From contig NZ_MINO01000004.1 in the NCBI RefSeq assembly GCF_001757355.1, positions 62,001 through 126,000 of the forward strand: a stretch of DNA of 64,000 bases, given 5' to 3'. This DNA comes from Sphingobium phenoxybenzoativorans. Lineage in GTDB: Bacteria > Pseudomonadota > Alphaproteobacteria > Sphingomonadales > Sphingomonadaceae. Below the pieces are notes generated by a model. The model saw nothing but the letters and a program-made list of their open reading frames with translations, was not told where the DNA came from and did not search any database. This document shows, piece by piece, positions 1-8,359 of this stretch; within the stretch, counting starts at the first letter, position 1; each line of letters opens with the position of its first letter. The position numbers were made by a program, and so were the translations under genes.

Positions 1-13
1 CCACAAGAGTAAA

Positions 14-47
14 GCGGGACACCGGCTCAAGGCCGGGGTGACGAAGG
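14..47. repeat. REP-like intergenic palindrome
   Basis: Bases 22-36 contain CCGGC and GCCGG arms around a short TCAAG loop, followed by GGTGACGA. Short GC-rich palindromes of this style are scattered between genes in many sphingomonad genomes. The family assignment is from memory; only the hairpin is seen directly. Confidence 0.5.
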
Positions 48-235
48 TTTGTTATGCCCCATTGGCATCCGGCAACGGCGCTTAAGCCAAATTCCTGTCC
101 TACGCTCCGCCATCCATGCTTTGCTGCCCGCATGGAACAGCTCGCGATGCGCAACACCGACAACCCGGCGAACACCCGGCAACGGCCTGGTGCGGGCGCA
201 GCAGCGACTTGCGGGAACTTCAACTGCGTCCTGAT

Positions 236-433
236 CGAGACTCAGATGAGACTCGACCGCGACCTACATGCGAGGCAAGTGAGACGCACATGCGACGCAG
301 ATGGGACTCAAGTGAGACGTAGGTGCGACGTAAGTGAGACGCATGTGAGACGTAAGTGCGACGCACATGAGACCAACATGAGACGCAGGTGAGACCAACA
401 TGCGACTTTTGTGCGACCTACATGCGACTTCCG
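236..433. repeat. 11-bp tandem array, 18 units
   Basis: Eighteen consecutive 11-bp units run without a gap from 236 to 433. The consensus is TGMGACGYAVR; the GAC at unit positions 4-6 is kept in 17 of the 18 units (the unit at 269 has GAG), while the last five bases vary. The array lies beyond the 3' end of the minus-strand gene ending at 488, and no convincing gene covers it. The rest of 1-487 holds a REP-like hairpin, one copy of a 22-bp inverted repeat and otherwise nothing recognisable. Confidence 0.85.
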
Positions 434-448
434 GGCCAAAATGCGTCA

Positions 449-470
449 CAACCCGCAACTTCCGCAACTT
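449..470 (+). repeat. 22-bp inverted repeat, left copy
   Basis: The 22 bases starting CAACCCGCAACTTCC are the exact reverse complement of 52633-52654. The two copies bracket almost the whole catabolic island in opposite orientation. The copy contains CGCAACTT twice. Confidence 0.8.
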
Positions 471-487
471 CGTAGGATTTTCCTTTC

Positions 488-1300
488 CTACGCCCCGGCC
501 ATATGCGGAGCAGTCACTGCCCGCGTCGCGTCCATCGACCGGCGCGCGCGTTCGAATGCGCTTACCCCTTCCTTCTTCGCCCGATATTGGGGAATCTCCG
601 CCTCGATGATGATCTCGCCGGACAGCGGCGAAAGGATGGCGTCCAGCGGGAAAGCCCCCTGCCCCGGCAGCGCCCGCTCCTTGATCGCCTCGCCCCACAT
701 CTGGTCGGGATCGATCTGCAGCGGCCCGTCGGAAAGCTGCACGATCGACACCAGATCGGCATTTTCCGCGATGGAATCCACATGGGCGCCGTTGCGCATC
801 AGGTGGAGCACGTCGAGCACCAGCGTCCCGCATCCGGCGTCCCGCACGATCGCTGCGGCCGTGCGCAGGTCCTTCACTGCGGAGAAGGCATGAAACTCCA
901 ACCCCGGCACCACGCCATATTGCGCCGCCAGCGCGCAGAATCGCCGGAAGCGATCGACCGCGACATCATGATCCTCGACATTGTGCAGGTGAGTCGTCGC
1001 CCGCTTCGCCCCGATCATCTGCCCGACTTCAAGGCCATCGACCAAGTGGGCATAGTCGCCATCATCCTCCAGCCCAAAGACCTCCAGATTTCCGACAGTT
1101 ACGCCCGTGTCCGCCAAAGCTTCAAGGAACGCGCCGACATCTTTACGCTCCAGCAAGGGATAAAGCCCCTTTGCTTCCTCCGGAACATAGGTGAAAATCG
1201 TGACATGACTGGCCTGAAGCTCTCCCGCGATCTTCACCAGCGCGACGGGCGGGGTCTCCAGGGCATTGAGCGGATGCAACGAAAAGCGCGGCTGGATCAT
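488..1300 (-). CDS. Sugar phosphate isomerase/epimerase-like TIM barrel protein
   Basis: The 270-residue protein has the pattern of the xylose isomerase-like TIM barrel (AP endonuclease 2) superfamily, whose members isomerise or epimerise sugars and related hydroxy-carbonyl compounds. Metal-ligand-type segments are visible: GLEFHAF near the middle, VLDVLHLMRNG after it, and EIIIEAEIP near the C-terminus. I place the start at the ATG of MIQPRF because GAGGAG lies 7-8 bases upstream; an in-frame upstream ATG has no such site. It is transcribed away from the Rieske operon across an 80-bp divergent promoter. The substrate is unknown, and a role in an open-chain hydroxyacid step of the island is only inferred. 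Confidence 0.75.
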   Translation of the reverse strand: MIQPRFSLHPLNALETPPVALVKIAGELQASHVTIFTYVPEEAKGLYPLLERKDVGAFLEALADTGVTVGNLEVFGLEDDGDYAHLVDGLEVGQMIGAKRATTHLHNVEDHDVAVDRFRRFCALAAQYGVVPGLEFHAFSAVKDLRTAAAIVRDAGCGTLVLDVLHLMRNGAHVDSIAENADLVSIVQLSDGPLQIDPDQMWGEAIKERALPGQGAFPLDAILSPLSGEIIIEAEIPQYRAKKEGVSAFERARRSMDATRAVTAPHMAGA

Positions 1301-1321
1301 CTGGCCTCTCCTCAATAAAAG

Positions 1322-1335
1322 ACATTCATGATTGT
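1322..1335. promoter_or_regulatory. Candidate operator, ACA-N2-CATG-N2-TGT
   Basis: ACATTCATGATTGT matches the island-wide pseudo-palindrome exactly and is followed by a T run. It lies between the divergent genes starting at 1300 and 1381. Confidence 0.6.
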
Positions 1336-1380
1336 TTTTATCTGCCGCTATGCTAATAGGCGTCAATCAGGAGTGGCACA

Positions 1381-2601
1381 ATGGAATTGAACGCATTCTC
1401 GGTTGGGCAGGTCAATGAGACCATGGAATTTGAGCGCTCACGCAAGGCGCCGCCCGAAACTTTCCCTGCCCTGCCCGACATTCCCGGCGTGCGTTATGTC
1501 GACAAGGAATTTCTGGCGCTGGAAAAGGAGCGCATGTGGGGCCGCGCCTGGCTTTATGTCGGCCATGTCGATCAGTTGCCCAACAAGGGTAGCTGGTTCC
1601 TTACCCGCAATACCGGTTCGCCCATCCTTGTCGTGCGCGACATGCAGGGCGAGGTCCGCGCATTCTACAACACTTGCCAGCATCGCGGCGCACCGCTTGT
1701 CACGGAGGATACAGGCGAATCCCGTGGCTTCGTCTGCGGCTATCATGGCTGGAGCTACACGCTCGACGGCAAGCTGACGGCTGTGCGCGATAAGCGCGAT
1801 TTCGTCGATCTGGACTTCTCCTGCCGTTCGCTCGTCTCTGTGCGCTGTGAGCTTCTGGGCAGCCTGATCTTCCTCAACGAAGACCCGGACGCGCAGCCGC
1901 TAATGGAGCATCTCGGCCCGATGGCCAGGGAGCTGGAGCAATACCGGCTTGAGGATCTGCGCATGGTGGATTCGCGCAGCTACGATGTCGGCTGCAATGT
2001 GAAGATCCTGCTCGACGCTTTCCTTGAGGTGTATCACATCAAGTCGATCCACCAGCACACGGTGGACCGCTTCCTCGATCATCGCGGCATGTTCGTGACG
2101 CTCTGGCCCAATGGCCACAGCCGCATGCTGACGCCCAACCGCCGCCCTGACTGGAAAGATCCGGGCACGCTCGGCATGCCGAAGATTCCGACGATTACGG
2201 AAGTCCCGGCGAATAATAATGTGAGCTATCACATCTATCCCAACTTCGTGATGCCCGCATCCGACAGCGGCATTCCGCTGCTGCAGTTCTGGCCGACATC
2301 GGACACGACCTGCCGCGTCGTTTCGAGCTGGATCGCCCCCGATTACGACCCTGAAGGGGACAATACATTGTGGGATACCCGCATCGGCAACTGGGAACGC
2401 ATTCTCTACGAGGATTTGCAGTTCGCCCCGCAAATCCAGGAATCGTTGGAAAGCAAGGGCTTCCGAGGCATGCCGCTCAATTATCAGGAGCGCCGAATCT
2501 ACCACTGGCATGAGGAGCTTGATCGCCGCATCGGCCTCAATCAGGTACCCCCCGAAGCGCGCGTGGAGCAGGTTCTTCACGATCAGGTCGTGCGTGACTG
2601 A
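1381..2601 (+). CDS. Rieske non-heme iron oxygenase alpha subunit
   Basis: This 406-residue protein is an aromatic-ring-hydroxylating-type oxygenase, which uses electrons from a ferredoxin and O2 to hydroxylate a substrate. The Rieske [2Fe-2S] ligands are C99, H101, C119 and H122 (CQHRG and CGYHGW). The mononuclear iron motif gives H219 and H224, with bridging D212 (DAFLEVYH, then IH). An AGGAG-like site 7 bases upstream supports the start. It is the first gene of a plus-strand operon with a TesB thioesterase and a MaoC protein, behind a candidate operator. No beta subunit is adjacent, which suggests an alpha-only enzyme. Whether it adds one oxygen atom or two, and to what, is not determined. 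Confidence 0.92.
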   Translation: MELNAFSVGQVNETMEFERSRKAPPETFPALPDIPGVRYVDKEFLALEKERMWGRAWLYVGHVDQLPNKGSWFLTRNTGSPILVVRDMQGEVRAFYNTCQHRGAPLVTEDTGESRGFVCGYHGWSYTLDGKLTAVRDKRDFVDLDFSCRSLVSVRCELLGSLIFLNEDPDAQPLMEHLGPMARELEQYRLEDLRMVDSRSYDVGCNVKILLDAFLEVYHIKSIHQHTVDRFLDHRGMFVTLWPNGHSRMLTPNRRPDWKDPGTLGMPKIPTITEVPANNNVSYHIYPNFVMPASDSGIPLLQFWPTSDTTCRVVSSWIAPDYDPEGDNTLWDTRIGNWERILYEDLQFAPQIQESLESKGFRGMPLNYQERRIYHWHEELDRRIGLNQVPPEARVEQVLHDQVVRD

Positions 2602-2625
2602 CAGGAAAGCGGTCGCTTTCCTGTC
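2600..2625. promoter_or_regulatory. Perfect 12-bp-stem hairpin after the Rieske gene
   Basis: GACAGGAAAGCG and CGCTTTCCTGTC pair perfectly around a 2-base spacer, starting inside the stop codon. No T tract follows, so this may be an mRNA stability or attenuation element rather than an intrinsic terminator. An imperfect 17-bp direct repeat (TCCGCTACCTG, TCCGCTATCTG) follows it. Confidence 0.55.
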
Positions 2626-2663
2626 CGCTACCTGACACAGTCCGCTATCTGGCATAGGGCGTC

Positions 2664-3566
2664 ATGGCCGACAGCGAACATTATTCAAACGACCCTGCGG
2701 TTGAGCGCGAGATGCTGTTCGCGTTCGAGGAGGTGGGAACGGACCATTTCCGTGCGGCGCCGATCCCAAGCCGCTTGCTCCGCCTCTATGGCGGCCAAGT
2801 GGTGGGGCAGGCAGTGGCGGCGATTCAAAAGACTGCTTTGCCCGATCGTGCGATCAACAGTTGCCACGCCTATTTCGTCCGGCCAGGCAGCATCGACCGG
2901 CCGATAGATTTCATCGTCAGCCGCGATCGTGACGGCCGCAGTTTCTCCGCCCGCCGCGTTGTGGTCGAACAGGATGGTCAGGTCATCTTCACCATGTCCG
3001 CCTTCCTCCACACGCAGGAGGAAGGCGCGCGGCATCAGTTCCCCATGCCCGACGTGCCCGGTCCCGACGGATTGCGGCCGATGAGTGATTATATTGCGGA
3101 AATCGGCGACGCCCTGCCGCGGAAACATTGGCCATTCTGGCGGCGTGAGCATCTGTTTGAATGGCGGTCGGTGGAGCGATTCCGGGTGTTCAACGAAGCG
3201 CCGGAATCAAGCGTCAGGCACGTCTGGTTCCGCTTCAAGGGGAAACTGGGTGACGATCCGGCAGAACATCAGCGCTTTTTTGCCTATGTGTCGGACCTGC
3301 ATATTCTGCATGCGGGCCTTGTTCCCCTGGGCGTGGGATGGGCGGATGATCATTTGCAAACGGCCAGTCTCGATCATGCAATCTGGTTTCATGACTCGTT
3401 TCGCGTCGACGAATGGCTGCTCTATGCTTTGGACAGCCCGGCCGCGGCGGGCGCCCGCACCCTGGGCCGTGGCGCGGTCTACACGGCGGACGGCCGTCTG
3501 GTCGCTTCGGTTGCGCAGGAAGGGTTGATCCGTATTCTGGCAACGCCGCGCGGCGACATATTGTAA
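2664..3566 (+). CDS. Acyl-CoA thioesterase II (TesB-like)
   Basis: The 300-residue length and double hot-dog layout match TesB/ACOT8 thioesterases, which hydrolyse acyl-CoA to free acid and CoA in the cytosol. The expected catalytic triad regions are visible in the C-terminal half: Asp in AYVSDLHIL, Ser in place of Thr in ASLDHAIWFHD, and Gln in VAQEGLIR. The N-terminal hot-dog carries GGQVVGQAV. The gene follows the Rieske gene by 62 bases containing a hairpin, and precedes the MaoC gene by 22 bases. A likely role is CoA release or relief of dead-end thioesters during side-chain breakdown; substrate preference is unknown. Confidence 0.88.
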   Translation: MADSEHYSNDPAVEREMLFAFEEVGTDHFRAAPIPSRLLRLYGGQVVGQAVAAIQKTALPDRAINSCHAYFVRPGSIDRPIDFIVSRDRDGRSFSARRVVVEQDGQVIFTMSAFLHTQEEGARHQFPMPDVPGPDGLRPMSDYIAEIGDALPRKHWPFWRREHLFEWRSVERFRVFNEAPESSVRHVWFRFKGKLGDDPAEHQRFFAYVSDLHILHAGLVPLGVGWADDHLQTASLDHAIWFHDSFRVDEWLLYALDSPAAAGARTLGRGAVYTADGRLVASVAQEGLIRILATPRGDIL

Positions 3567-3588
3567 CGCATGGAAAAGAGAACAGCTT

Positions 3589-4101
3589 TTGACTGAGGCA
3601 GCCCCTTTCGTTCCCGTAAAACCCTACCGGACTTTTGAGGACCTGACGGTCGGCGAATATCGCAAGTCGCGTGAGAGGCTGGTTACGCAGGAGCAGATTC
3701 TCGCCTTCGCCCGCGATTATGATCCGCAATGGTTCCACAGCGATCCGGAACTCGCCAAAGGATCCGTATTCGGCGAACTGGTCGCCAGCGGCATCCATGT
3801 GCTCGCCATGTGGCGGCAGCTCGATCATGAGATAAATTCGGACATCGATTTCGTCTGCGGGATCGGCTGGGACGAACTCCGCCTGCGCCGTGCAATCCGC
3901 GCCGGAGACGTCATCCATGTGACGTCGGAGATTATAGAGCTTCGTCCGTCGGAAACCCGGACAGACCGGGGCACGGCGCTGACCCGCTATGCAGTGGTAA
4001 TCCAAACTGGCGAGGAGGCCGTGACCTTCACCAGCATCAACCTGGTCTACACCCGCTCCGGCCGGGAGAGGGCTGCGGCCAACGCATCGGCTTCCTCATA
4101 A
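3589..4101 (+). CDS. MaoC-like dehydratase
   Basis: This single hot-dog protein of 170 residues belongs to the MaoC/R-hydratase family, which adds or removes water on enoyl-CoA substrates. The DYDPQWFHSD segment supplies the family's Asp and His catalytic pair. The start is a TTG at 3589: an ATG at 3570 is out of frame and hits a stop after eight codons. The gene ends inside the 3' end of the convergent azoreductase gene, a 55-bp tail-to-tail overlap. It is the third gene of the Rieske/TesB operon. Confidence 0.85.
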   Translation: MTEAAPFVPVKPYRTFEDLTVGEYRKSRERLVTQEQILAFARDYDPQWFHSDPELAKGSVFGELVASGIHVLAMWRQLDHEINSDIDFVCGIGWDELRLRRAIRAGDVIHVTSEIIELRPSETRTDRGTALTRYAVVIQTGEEAVTFTSINLVYTRSGRERAAANASASS

Positions 4102-4688
4102 GCGCGCTGCATCGCGGCCTCGACTTCCTCCGCCGTCCCGTAAGTCGGCCGGATATCGACAGTTCTTATATCGGTCACGCCGATGAAGTTCAGCCAGGTC
4201 CGCATGAAAGCCATCTGGTGATCCAATGCCGCCATCGGTCCGTCCGGCCGAATGTCCAGCGCGCCGGACCCGACCAGGATTGCCATGCGCCCGGAAGCAA
4301 GGCCCGTCACGCCCGTCTGATCAACCGTAAAAGTCATGCCAGGATGGGTTATCAGATCGACATACTGTTTCAGCGGATAGGGAATACCGAAATTCCACAT
4401 CGGCACGCTGAACAGCCAGGCGTCGAACGAGAGAAAATGGTCGATCCGCGCACGGATCGCTTCCCACTGCGCAGCAACCTCCGGAGAAACCGCCTCCCCG
4501 GCGATCAGCGCATAACGCCCTTCCATAACCGCCCCGTCAAAGGGCGGCAGATCCGCATCGAACAGGTTCAGCGTCTCGACCGTATCTGGCGCGATCCGGT
4601 CGATCAGCCGCCGGGCAACGGCTGAAGACCGGGATCGCGAACCGCGCGGGCTCGCCTCGACATGCAGCAGCCGGGCGAACCCGCCCAT
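4047..4688 (-). CDS. FMN-dependent NADH-azoreductase-like flavodoxin-fold protein
   Basis: The 213-residue protein shows the AzoR pattern: LLHVEASPRG plus a Ser-rich phosphate-binding loop at the N-terminus, and PMWNFGIPYPLKQY around residues 95-110 for FMN binding. Family members reduce quinones, azo and nitroaromatic compounds with NAD(P)H. The start overlaps no gene but follows the acyl-CoA dehydrogenase stop by one base, so it is the last gene of the long minus-strand operon. A role in quinone reduction during aromatic breakdown is inferred. Its last 55 bases overlap the MaoC gene on the opposite strand. Confidence 0.85.
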   Translation of the reverse strand: MGGFARLLHVEASPRGSRSRSSAVARRLIDRIAPDTVETLNLFDADLPPFDGAVMEGRYALIAGEAVSPEVAAQWEAIRARIDHFLSFDAWLFSVPMWNFGIPYPLKQYVDLITHPGMTFTVDQTGVTGLASGRMAILVGSGALDIRPDGPMAALDHQMAFMRTWLNFIGVTDIRTVDIRPTYGTAEEVEAAMQRAYEEADALAAALSRPERV

Positions 4689-4689
4689 C

Positions 4690-5850
4690 TTATCGCCGCT
4701 GGTCGAAGCGGCGGCCGAGCATGGCGCCGGCGATATTGACCTTCTGGATGTCGATCGCGCCGCCAGCGATTCCCCAGCCCCAGCTATCGCGCAAACGGCG
4801 CTCCATCGGGAACTCCTTGGAGTAGCCATAGGCGCCCATCAACTGCATGGCGTCGCCCGTTACCTCGCGGGAGATCGTGTTGGCGAAGCATTTGCCGGTG
4901 GAACTGTTAAGCACCGACGGCAGACCATCCTGCGCGTTGGCGGCGGCGCGCCAGATCAGCAGGCGAGCGGCTTCGCACTTCATGTGCATTTCGGCGAGTT
5001 TTATCTGCACCGCCTGGAACTCCGCAATCGGCTTGCCGAACTGCTTGCGCTCCTGGACATAGGCAGAGACATCTTCCAGCGCGCCGGACGCCTGCCCCAG
5101 CGACATGGTGGCGTTGCCGCACCGCTCCAGATCGAACGCTTCCATCAGCTTTTTGAAGCCACCCGCAGGCACGATGATATTGTCGACCGGCACTTCACAA
5201 TCGTCGAAGTTGAGATCCGACGATGGCACGCCGCGGAAACCCATAAGCTGTTCATTGGGACCAAAGCTAAGGCCCGGCCGATCCTTTTCGACCAGCACCG
5301 CGCCGATCGCCTTCGCGCCCGGATCGTCGGACAGGCGGCAATAAACCACATAGGCGTCCGCATGGCCGCCGCCCGAACACCAGCGCTTGGTGCCGTTGAT
5401 GACGACCTTGTCGCCCTTGATAACGCCCTTGGTCTTGAGGTCGGTGAGCGCGCTGCCGGCATCCGGTTCGGACATCGACACGGCCACGACCATATCGCCG
5501 CTGCAAACTGCTGGGACGATCCGCTTCTTCAGGCTGTCCGAAGCGAAATATTCGATGGCGCGCACAGGCCCGACAGAGGATTCGAAGATCGGAAACGCCA
5601 CGGCCGAGGAAATCTTGGCGAATTCCTCCAGCACGATCAGCGCCTCGATATTACCCAGCCCAAGGCCGCCGAGGTCGGACGACACGTTGATGCCAAGGAA
5701 GCCCATTTCGGCATAGCGCTTCACCAGTTCATGGCTTGGCGGCTTGTTGTCGCGCTCAAGTTCGGCGGCGATGGCGGGCAGTTCGGCGCGAGCAAAGTCG
5801 CGGGCCGCGGCGCGCAATTCTTCCTGATCCGGGGTCAACGAGAAATTCAC
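4690..5850 (-). CDS. Acyl-CoA dehydrogenase family protein
   Basis: The 386-residue length and motifs fit an FAD-dependent acyl-CoA dehydrogenase: MSEPDAGSALTDLKT in the flavin region, ERKQFGKPI, and YGYSKEFPMERRLRD near the C-terminus. The usual catalytic Glu in the IYEGT motif is absent, since the aligned stretch reads IAGGAIDIQ. A Glu in AFDLERCG sits where isovaleryl-CoA and long-chain dehydrogenases carry theirs. The start is a GTG with GGGAGGAA upstream. It lies between the E2 gene and the azoreductase gene in the long minus operon. Activity is therefore plausible but not certain. Confidence 0.88.
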   Translation of the reverse strand: MNFSLTPDQEELRAAARDFARAELPAIAAELERDNKPPSHELVKRYAEMGFLGINVSSDLGGLGLGNIEALIVLEEFAKISSAVAFPIFESSVGPVRAIEYFASDSLKKRIVPAVCSGDMVVAVSMSEPDAGSALTDLKTKGVIKGDKVVINGTKRWCSGGGHADAYVVYCRLSDDPGAKAIGAVLVEKDRPGLSFGPNEQLMGFRGVPSSDLNFDDCEVPVDNIIVPAGGFKKLMEAFDLERCGNATMSLGQASGALEDVSAYVQERKQFGKPIAEFQAVQIKLAEMHMKCEAARLLIWRAAANAQDGLPSVLNSSTGKCFANTISREVTGDAMQLMGAYGYSKEFPMERRLRDSWGWGIAGGAIDIQKVNIAGAMLGRRFDQRR

Positions 5851-5901
5851 TTCTTCCTCCCTTTTGGCGCATTCCTGTGGGTGTAAGGCGCCACGATAAG
5901 T

Positions 5902-7323
5902 CTAGAGCAGTTCGGGGTGCTCGATCAGATTGGCCAGCGCCGCCATGAAACGTCCGCCATCGGCGCCGTCGATGGCGCGATGATCGCAGGACAGTGACAG
6001 ATGGAACACGGGCACAATGCGAAACGCGCCTTCATCGTCGATCGGTTCCGGCCGCGCCGTGCCGACCGCGAGGATCGCGCCCTGTGGCGGATTGATGATC
6101 GCGTCGAACTGCTCCACGCCGAACCCACCCAGATTGGACAGCGAGAAACTGCCGCCAGTGAATTCCTCCGGCTTCAGCTTGCCCGACTTTGCCCGCTGGG
6201 CAAGGCCAGCCATGACGGCGGAAATATCGGCGACGCTCCGGTTGTCAGCACCGGTCACGATCGGCGTGACTAGACCCTTTTCCGTTGCGACAGCGACGGC
6301 GATGTCCGCGCCATCGAACTCATGGATGTCGTTCCCATGCACCTGAATATTGACCTGCGGCACTTCCATCAGGGCAAGCGCGCACGCCTTGATCAGATAG
6401 TCGTTGACGCTCGACCGCTGTCCCTGAACCGCGGAGCGCAGTGCAAGCAGGCGATCGGCGCGGACCCTGCGCCGCACATAGAAATGCGGAATGGTGCTCT
6501 TCGCCTCAGTCAGACGTCGCGCAATCGTGCGGCGCATGGATGACATCGGCTTTATCGTCACGCCAGCAGCGGGAACTGCCGCAGGCGTTGCAACCGGCGC
6601 AGGCTGAGGCGCTGGCGTCGCTGGGGCTGGGGCTGGCGCGGAGGGCGCAACGCGCGCCAGCACATCAACCTTGCGAATACGGCCGCGAGGACCGGAACCT
6701 TCGACTCCCGCCAGTGGCACATTGTGCATAACGGACAACCGCTTCGCCATCGGCGTGGCATAAGCGCCCAAATCAGGCGTCAGCGCGTAGGCGCCGACCA
6801 GCCCGGCAGAGGCTTCGGGCCTCGCTGCCTGATCAACATCCTGCGCCGTGATGCGTCCGCCCCTGCCCGATCCGACGAGGTTCGCGACGTCCACGCCCGC
6901 TTCAAGCGCGCGACTACGCGCCACCGGGCTGATCAGCATATCGTCCGGAATCGACACTGGAGCGGGTGGAGCAACCGGCGCGGGGGCAGATGCGGGCGTA
7001 TCTTCCTTATCGCCAAAACTGGTATCGGCCTGCTTGAAGGTGCCGATGATTGCATCGATTTCAGCCGCGCTGGCCTCACCGCCATCACTGAGCACAGCAA
7101 GCAGAGCGCCGACTGCATATGTCCCGCCCGCTTCCGCCAAGATGCGCACAAAACGTCCGGCAGCCTCCGCCTCCACTTCATTGGTGATCTTGTCGGTCTC
7201 GATCAGCGCAAGCACCGTCCCCTTCTCGAATGGCGCATTCTCTGCAACCATCCATTCAGCGATCGTGCCTTCGCTCATCTCAATGCCCCATTTGGGCATG
7301 GTGAACAGTTTCAGACTGGCCAT
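5902..7323 (-). CDS. 2-oxoacid dehydrogenase E2, lipoyl acyltransferase
   Basis: This 473-residue protein has an N-terminal lipoyl domain with the lipoylated Lys expected at K45 (ETDKI). Two segments resemble peripheral subunit-binding domains: VARSRALEAG to GRGGRITAQDV, and MAKRLSVMHN to GPRGRIRKVDV. A C-terminal acyltransferase domain carries SCDHRAIDGADG. It moves acyl groups from E1-lipoyl to CoA. The start at MASLKLF follows GAGGGG and overlaps the E1beta 3' end by nothing; an upstream in-frame ATG would overlap it. It forms a unit with the E1alpha and E1beta genes just upstream. No E3 gene is present. Confidence 0.92.
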   Translation of the reverse strand: MASLKLFTMPKWGIEMSEGTIAEWMVAENAPFEKGTVLALIETDKITNEVEAEAAGRFVRILAEAGGTYAVGALLAVLSDGGEASAAEIDAIIGTFKQADTSFGDKEDTPASAPAPVAPPAPVSIPDDMLISPVARSRALEAGVDVANLVGSGRGGRITAQDVDQAARPEASAGLVGAYALTPDLGAYATPMAKRLSVMHNVPLAGVEGSGPRGRIRKVDVLARVAPSAPAPAPATPAPQPAPVATPAAVPAAGVTIKPMSSMRRTIARRLTEAKSTIPHFYVRRRVRADRLLALRSAVQGQRSSVNDYLIKACALALMEVPQVNIQVHGNDIHEFDGADIAVAVATEKGLVTPIVTGADNRSVADISAVMAGLAQRAKSGKLKPEEFTGGSFSLSNLGGFGVEQFDAIINPPQGAILAVGTARPEPIDDEGAFRIVPVFHLSLSCDHRAIDGADGGRFMAALANLIEHPELL

Positions 7324-7334
7324 CGCGCTACCCC

Positions 7335-8345
7335 TCAGCGAAATGCGAGGACTTGGCGAACCGCGTCCTCGATCTTCTGGGGAGAAGGGACCCACGCCCG
7401 CTCCAGTTCGCGCGCGAACGGGATCGGCGAGTGCGGACCGGTGATCATTGCGGGAGGAGCCTTCAGGCTAGTGAAGGCCTTCGACGCGACGATAGCGGAA
7501 ATGTCGGCAGCCAGGCTGCAGCGCGGCGGGCTTTCGTCCACTACCACCAGACGGCCTGTCGCCTCGACGGAATCCAATATGGCTTCCTCATCCAACGGGC
7601 TGGTCGTGCGCAAGTCGATAAGGTCGACACCGATGCCATCTGCAGCCAGCTTGTCGGCCGCCTTCTCGCCAAAGCCGACCATGCGGCCGCAGGTGACGAC
7701 CGTGACGTCACCGCCCTCACGCACCATGCGCGCCTCGCCGAAACGCTGGCGATATTCGCCGTCGGGCACCTCGCCCTTCACGCCGTAGAGCGCCTTATGC
7801 TCGAAGAACATCACCGGATCGTCGCCACGCAACGCTTCGGTCAGCAGTCCCTTGGCATCTGCAGGCGTCGCGGGAAGCACAACCTTCAGGCCCGGCATCG
7901 ATGTCAGCATCGCATAGACCGACTGGCTGTGCTGTGCCGCCGCGTTCATGCCGGCGCCGTAGATCAGGCGCACGACCGCCGGGCATTTCGTCTTGCCGCC
8001 GAACATGTAGCGGAACTTCGCCATCTGGTTCCAAAGCTGGTCCAGGCTGACGCCCACGAAATCCGCGAACATCAGTTCCGCGACCGGGCGCTTGCCCGCC
8101 AGCGCCGCGCCCGCCGCCGCGCCAATGATGGCGCTTTCGGAAATGGGCGTGTCGATCACGCGATCCGCGCCAAACTTGGCGTACAGCCCCGGCGTCGTGC
8201 CCCAGATGCCGCCAATGGCTTCCTGCCCGCCAGCCGTTCCCGCGCCGCCGACCACATCTTCTCCAAGCACGATAATATTGGAATCGCGCTCCATCTCATC
8301 CATCAGCGTCTTGTTGATCGCCTCGCGGATATTCATGACTGCCAT
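7335..8345 (-). CDS. 2-oxoacid dehydrogenase E1 beta subunit
   Basis: The 336-residue protein is a typical transketolase-like E1beta (pyruvate, acetoin or branched-chain type): an N-terminal GEDV segment, DTPISESAIIGAAAGAALAG, and a C-terminal transketolase domain. With E1alpha it decarboxylates or cleaves its substrate using thiamine diphosphate and passes the acyl group to lipoyl-E2. The start at MAVMNIREA follows GAGAGGAAG. It lies between E1alpha (15 bases) and E2 (11 bases), so the three are surely co-transcribed. The keto substrate cannot be told from sequence. Confidence 0.92.
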   Translation of the reverse strand: MAVMNIREAINKTLMDEMERDSNIIVLGEDVVGGAGTAGGQEAIGGIWGTTPGLYAKFGADRVIDTPISESAIIGAAAGAALAGKRPVAELMFADFVGVSLDQLWNQMAKFRYMFGGKTKCPAVVRLIYGAGMNAAAQHSQSVYAMLTSMPGLKVVLPATPADAKGLLTEALRGDDPVMFFEHKALYGVKGEVPDGEYRQRFGEARMVREGGDVTVVTCGRMVGFGEKAADKLAADGIGVDLIDLRTTSPLDEEAILDSVEATGRLVVVDESPPRCSLAADISAIVASKAFTSLKAPPAMITGPHSPIPFARELERAWVPSPQKIEDAVRQVLAFR

Positions 8346-8359
8346 GTGTCCGCTTCCTC

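Noticed and set aside
236..433. Array read as a CRISPR locus
   Set aside because: Units are only 11 bp and directly adjacent, there are no spacers and no cas genes.
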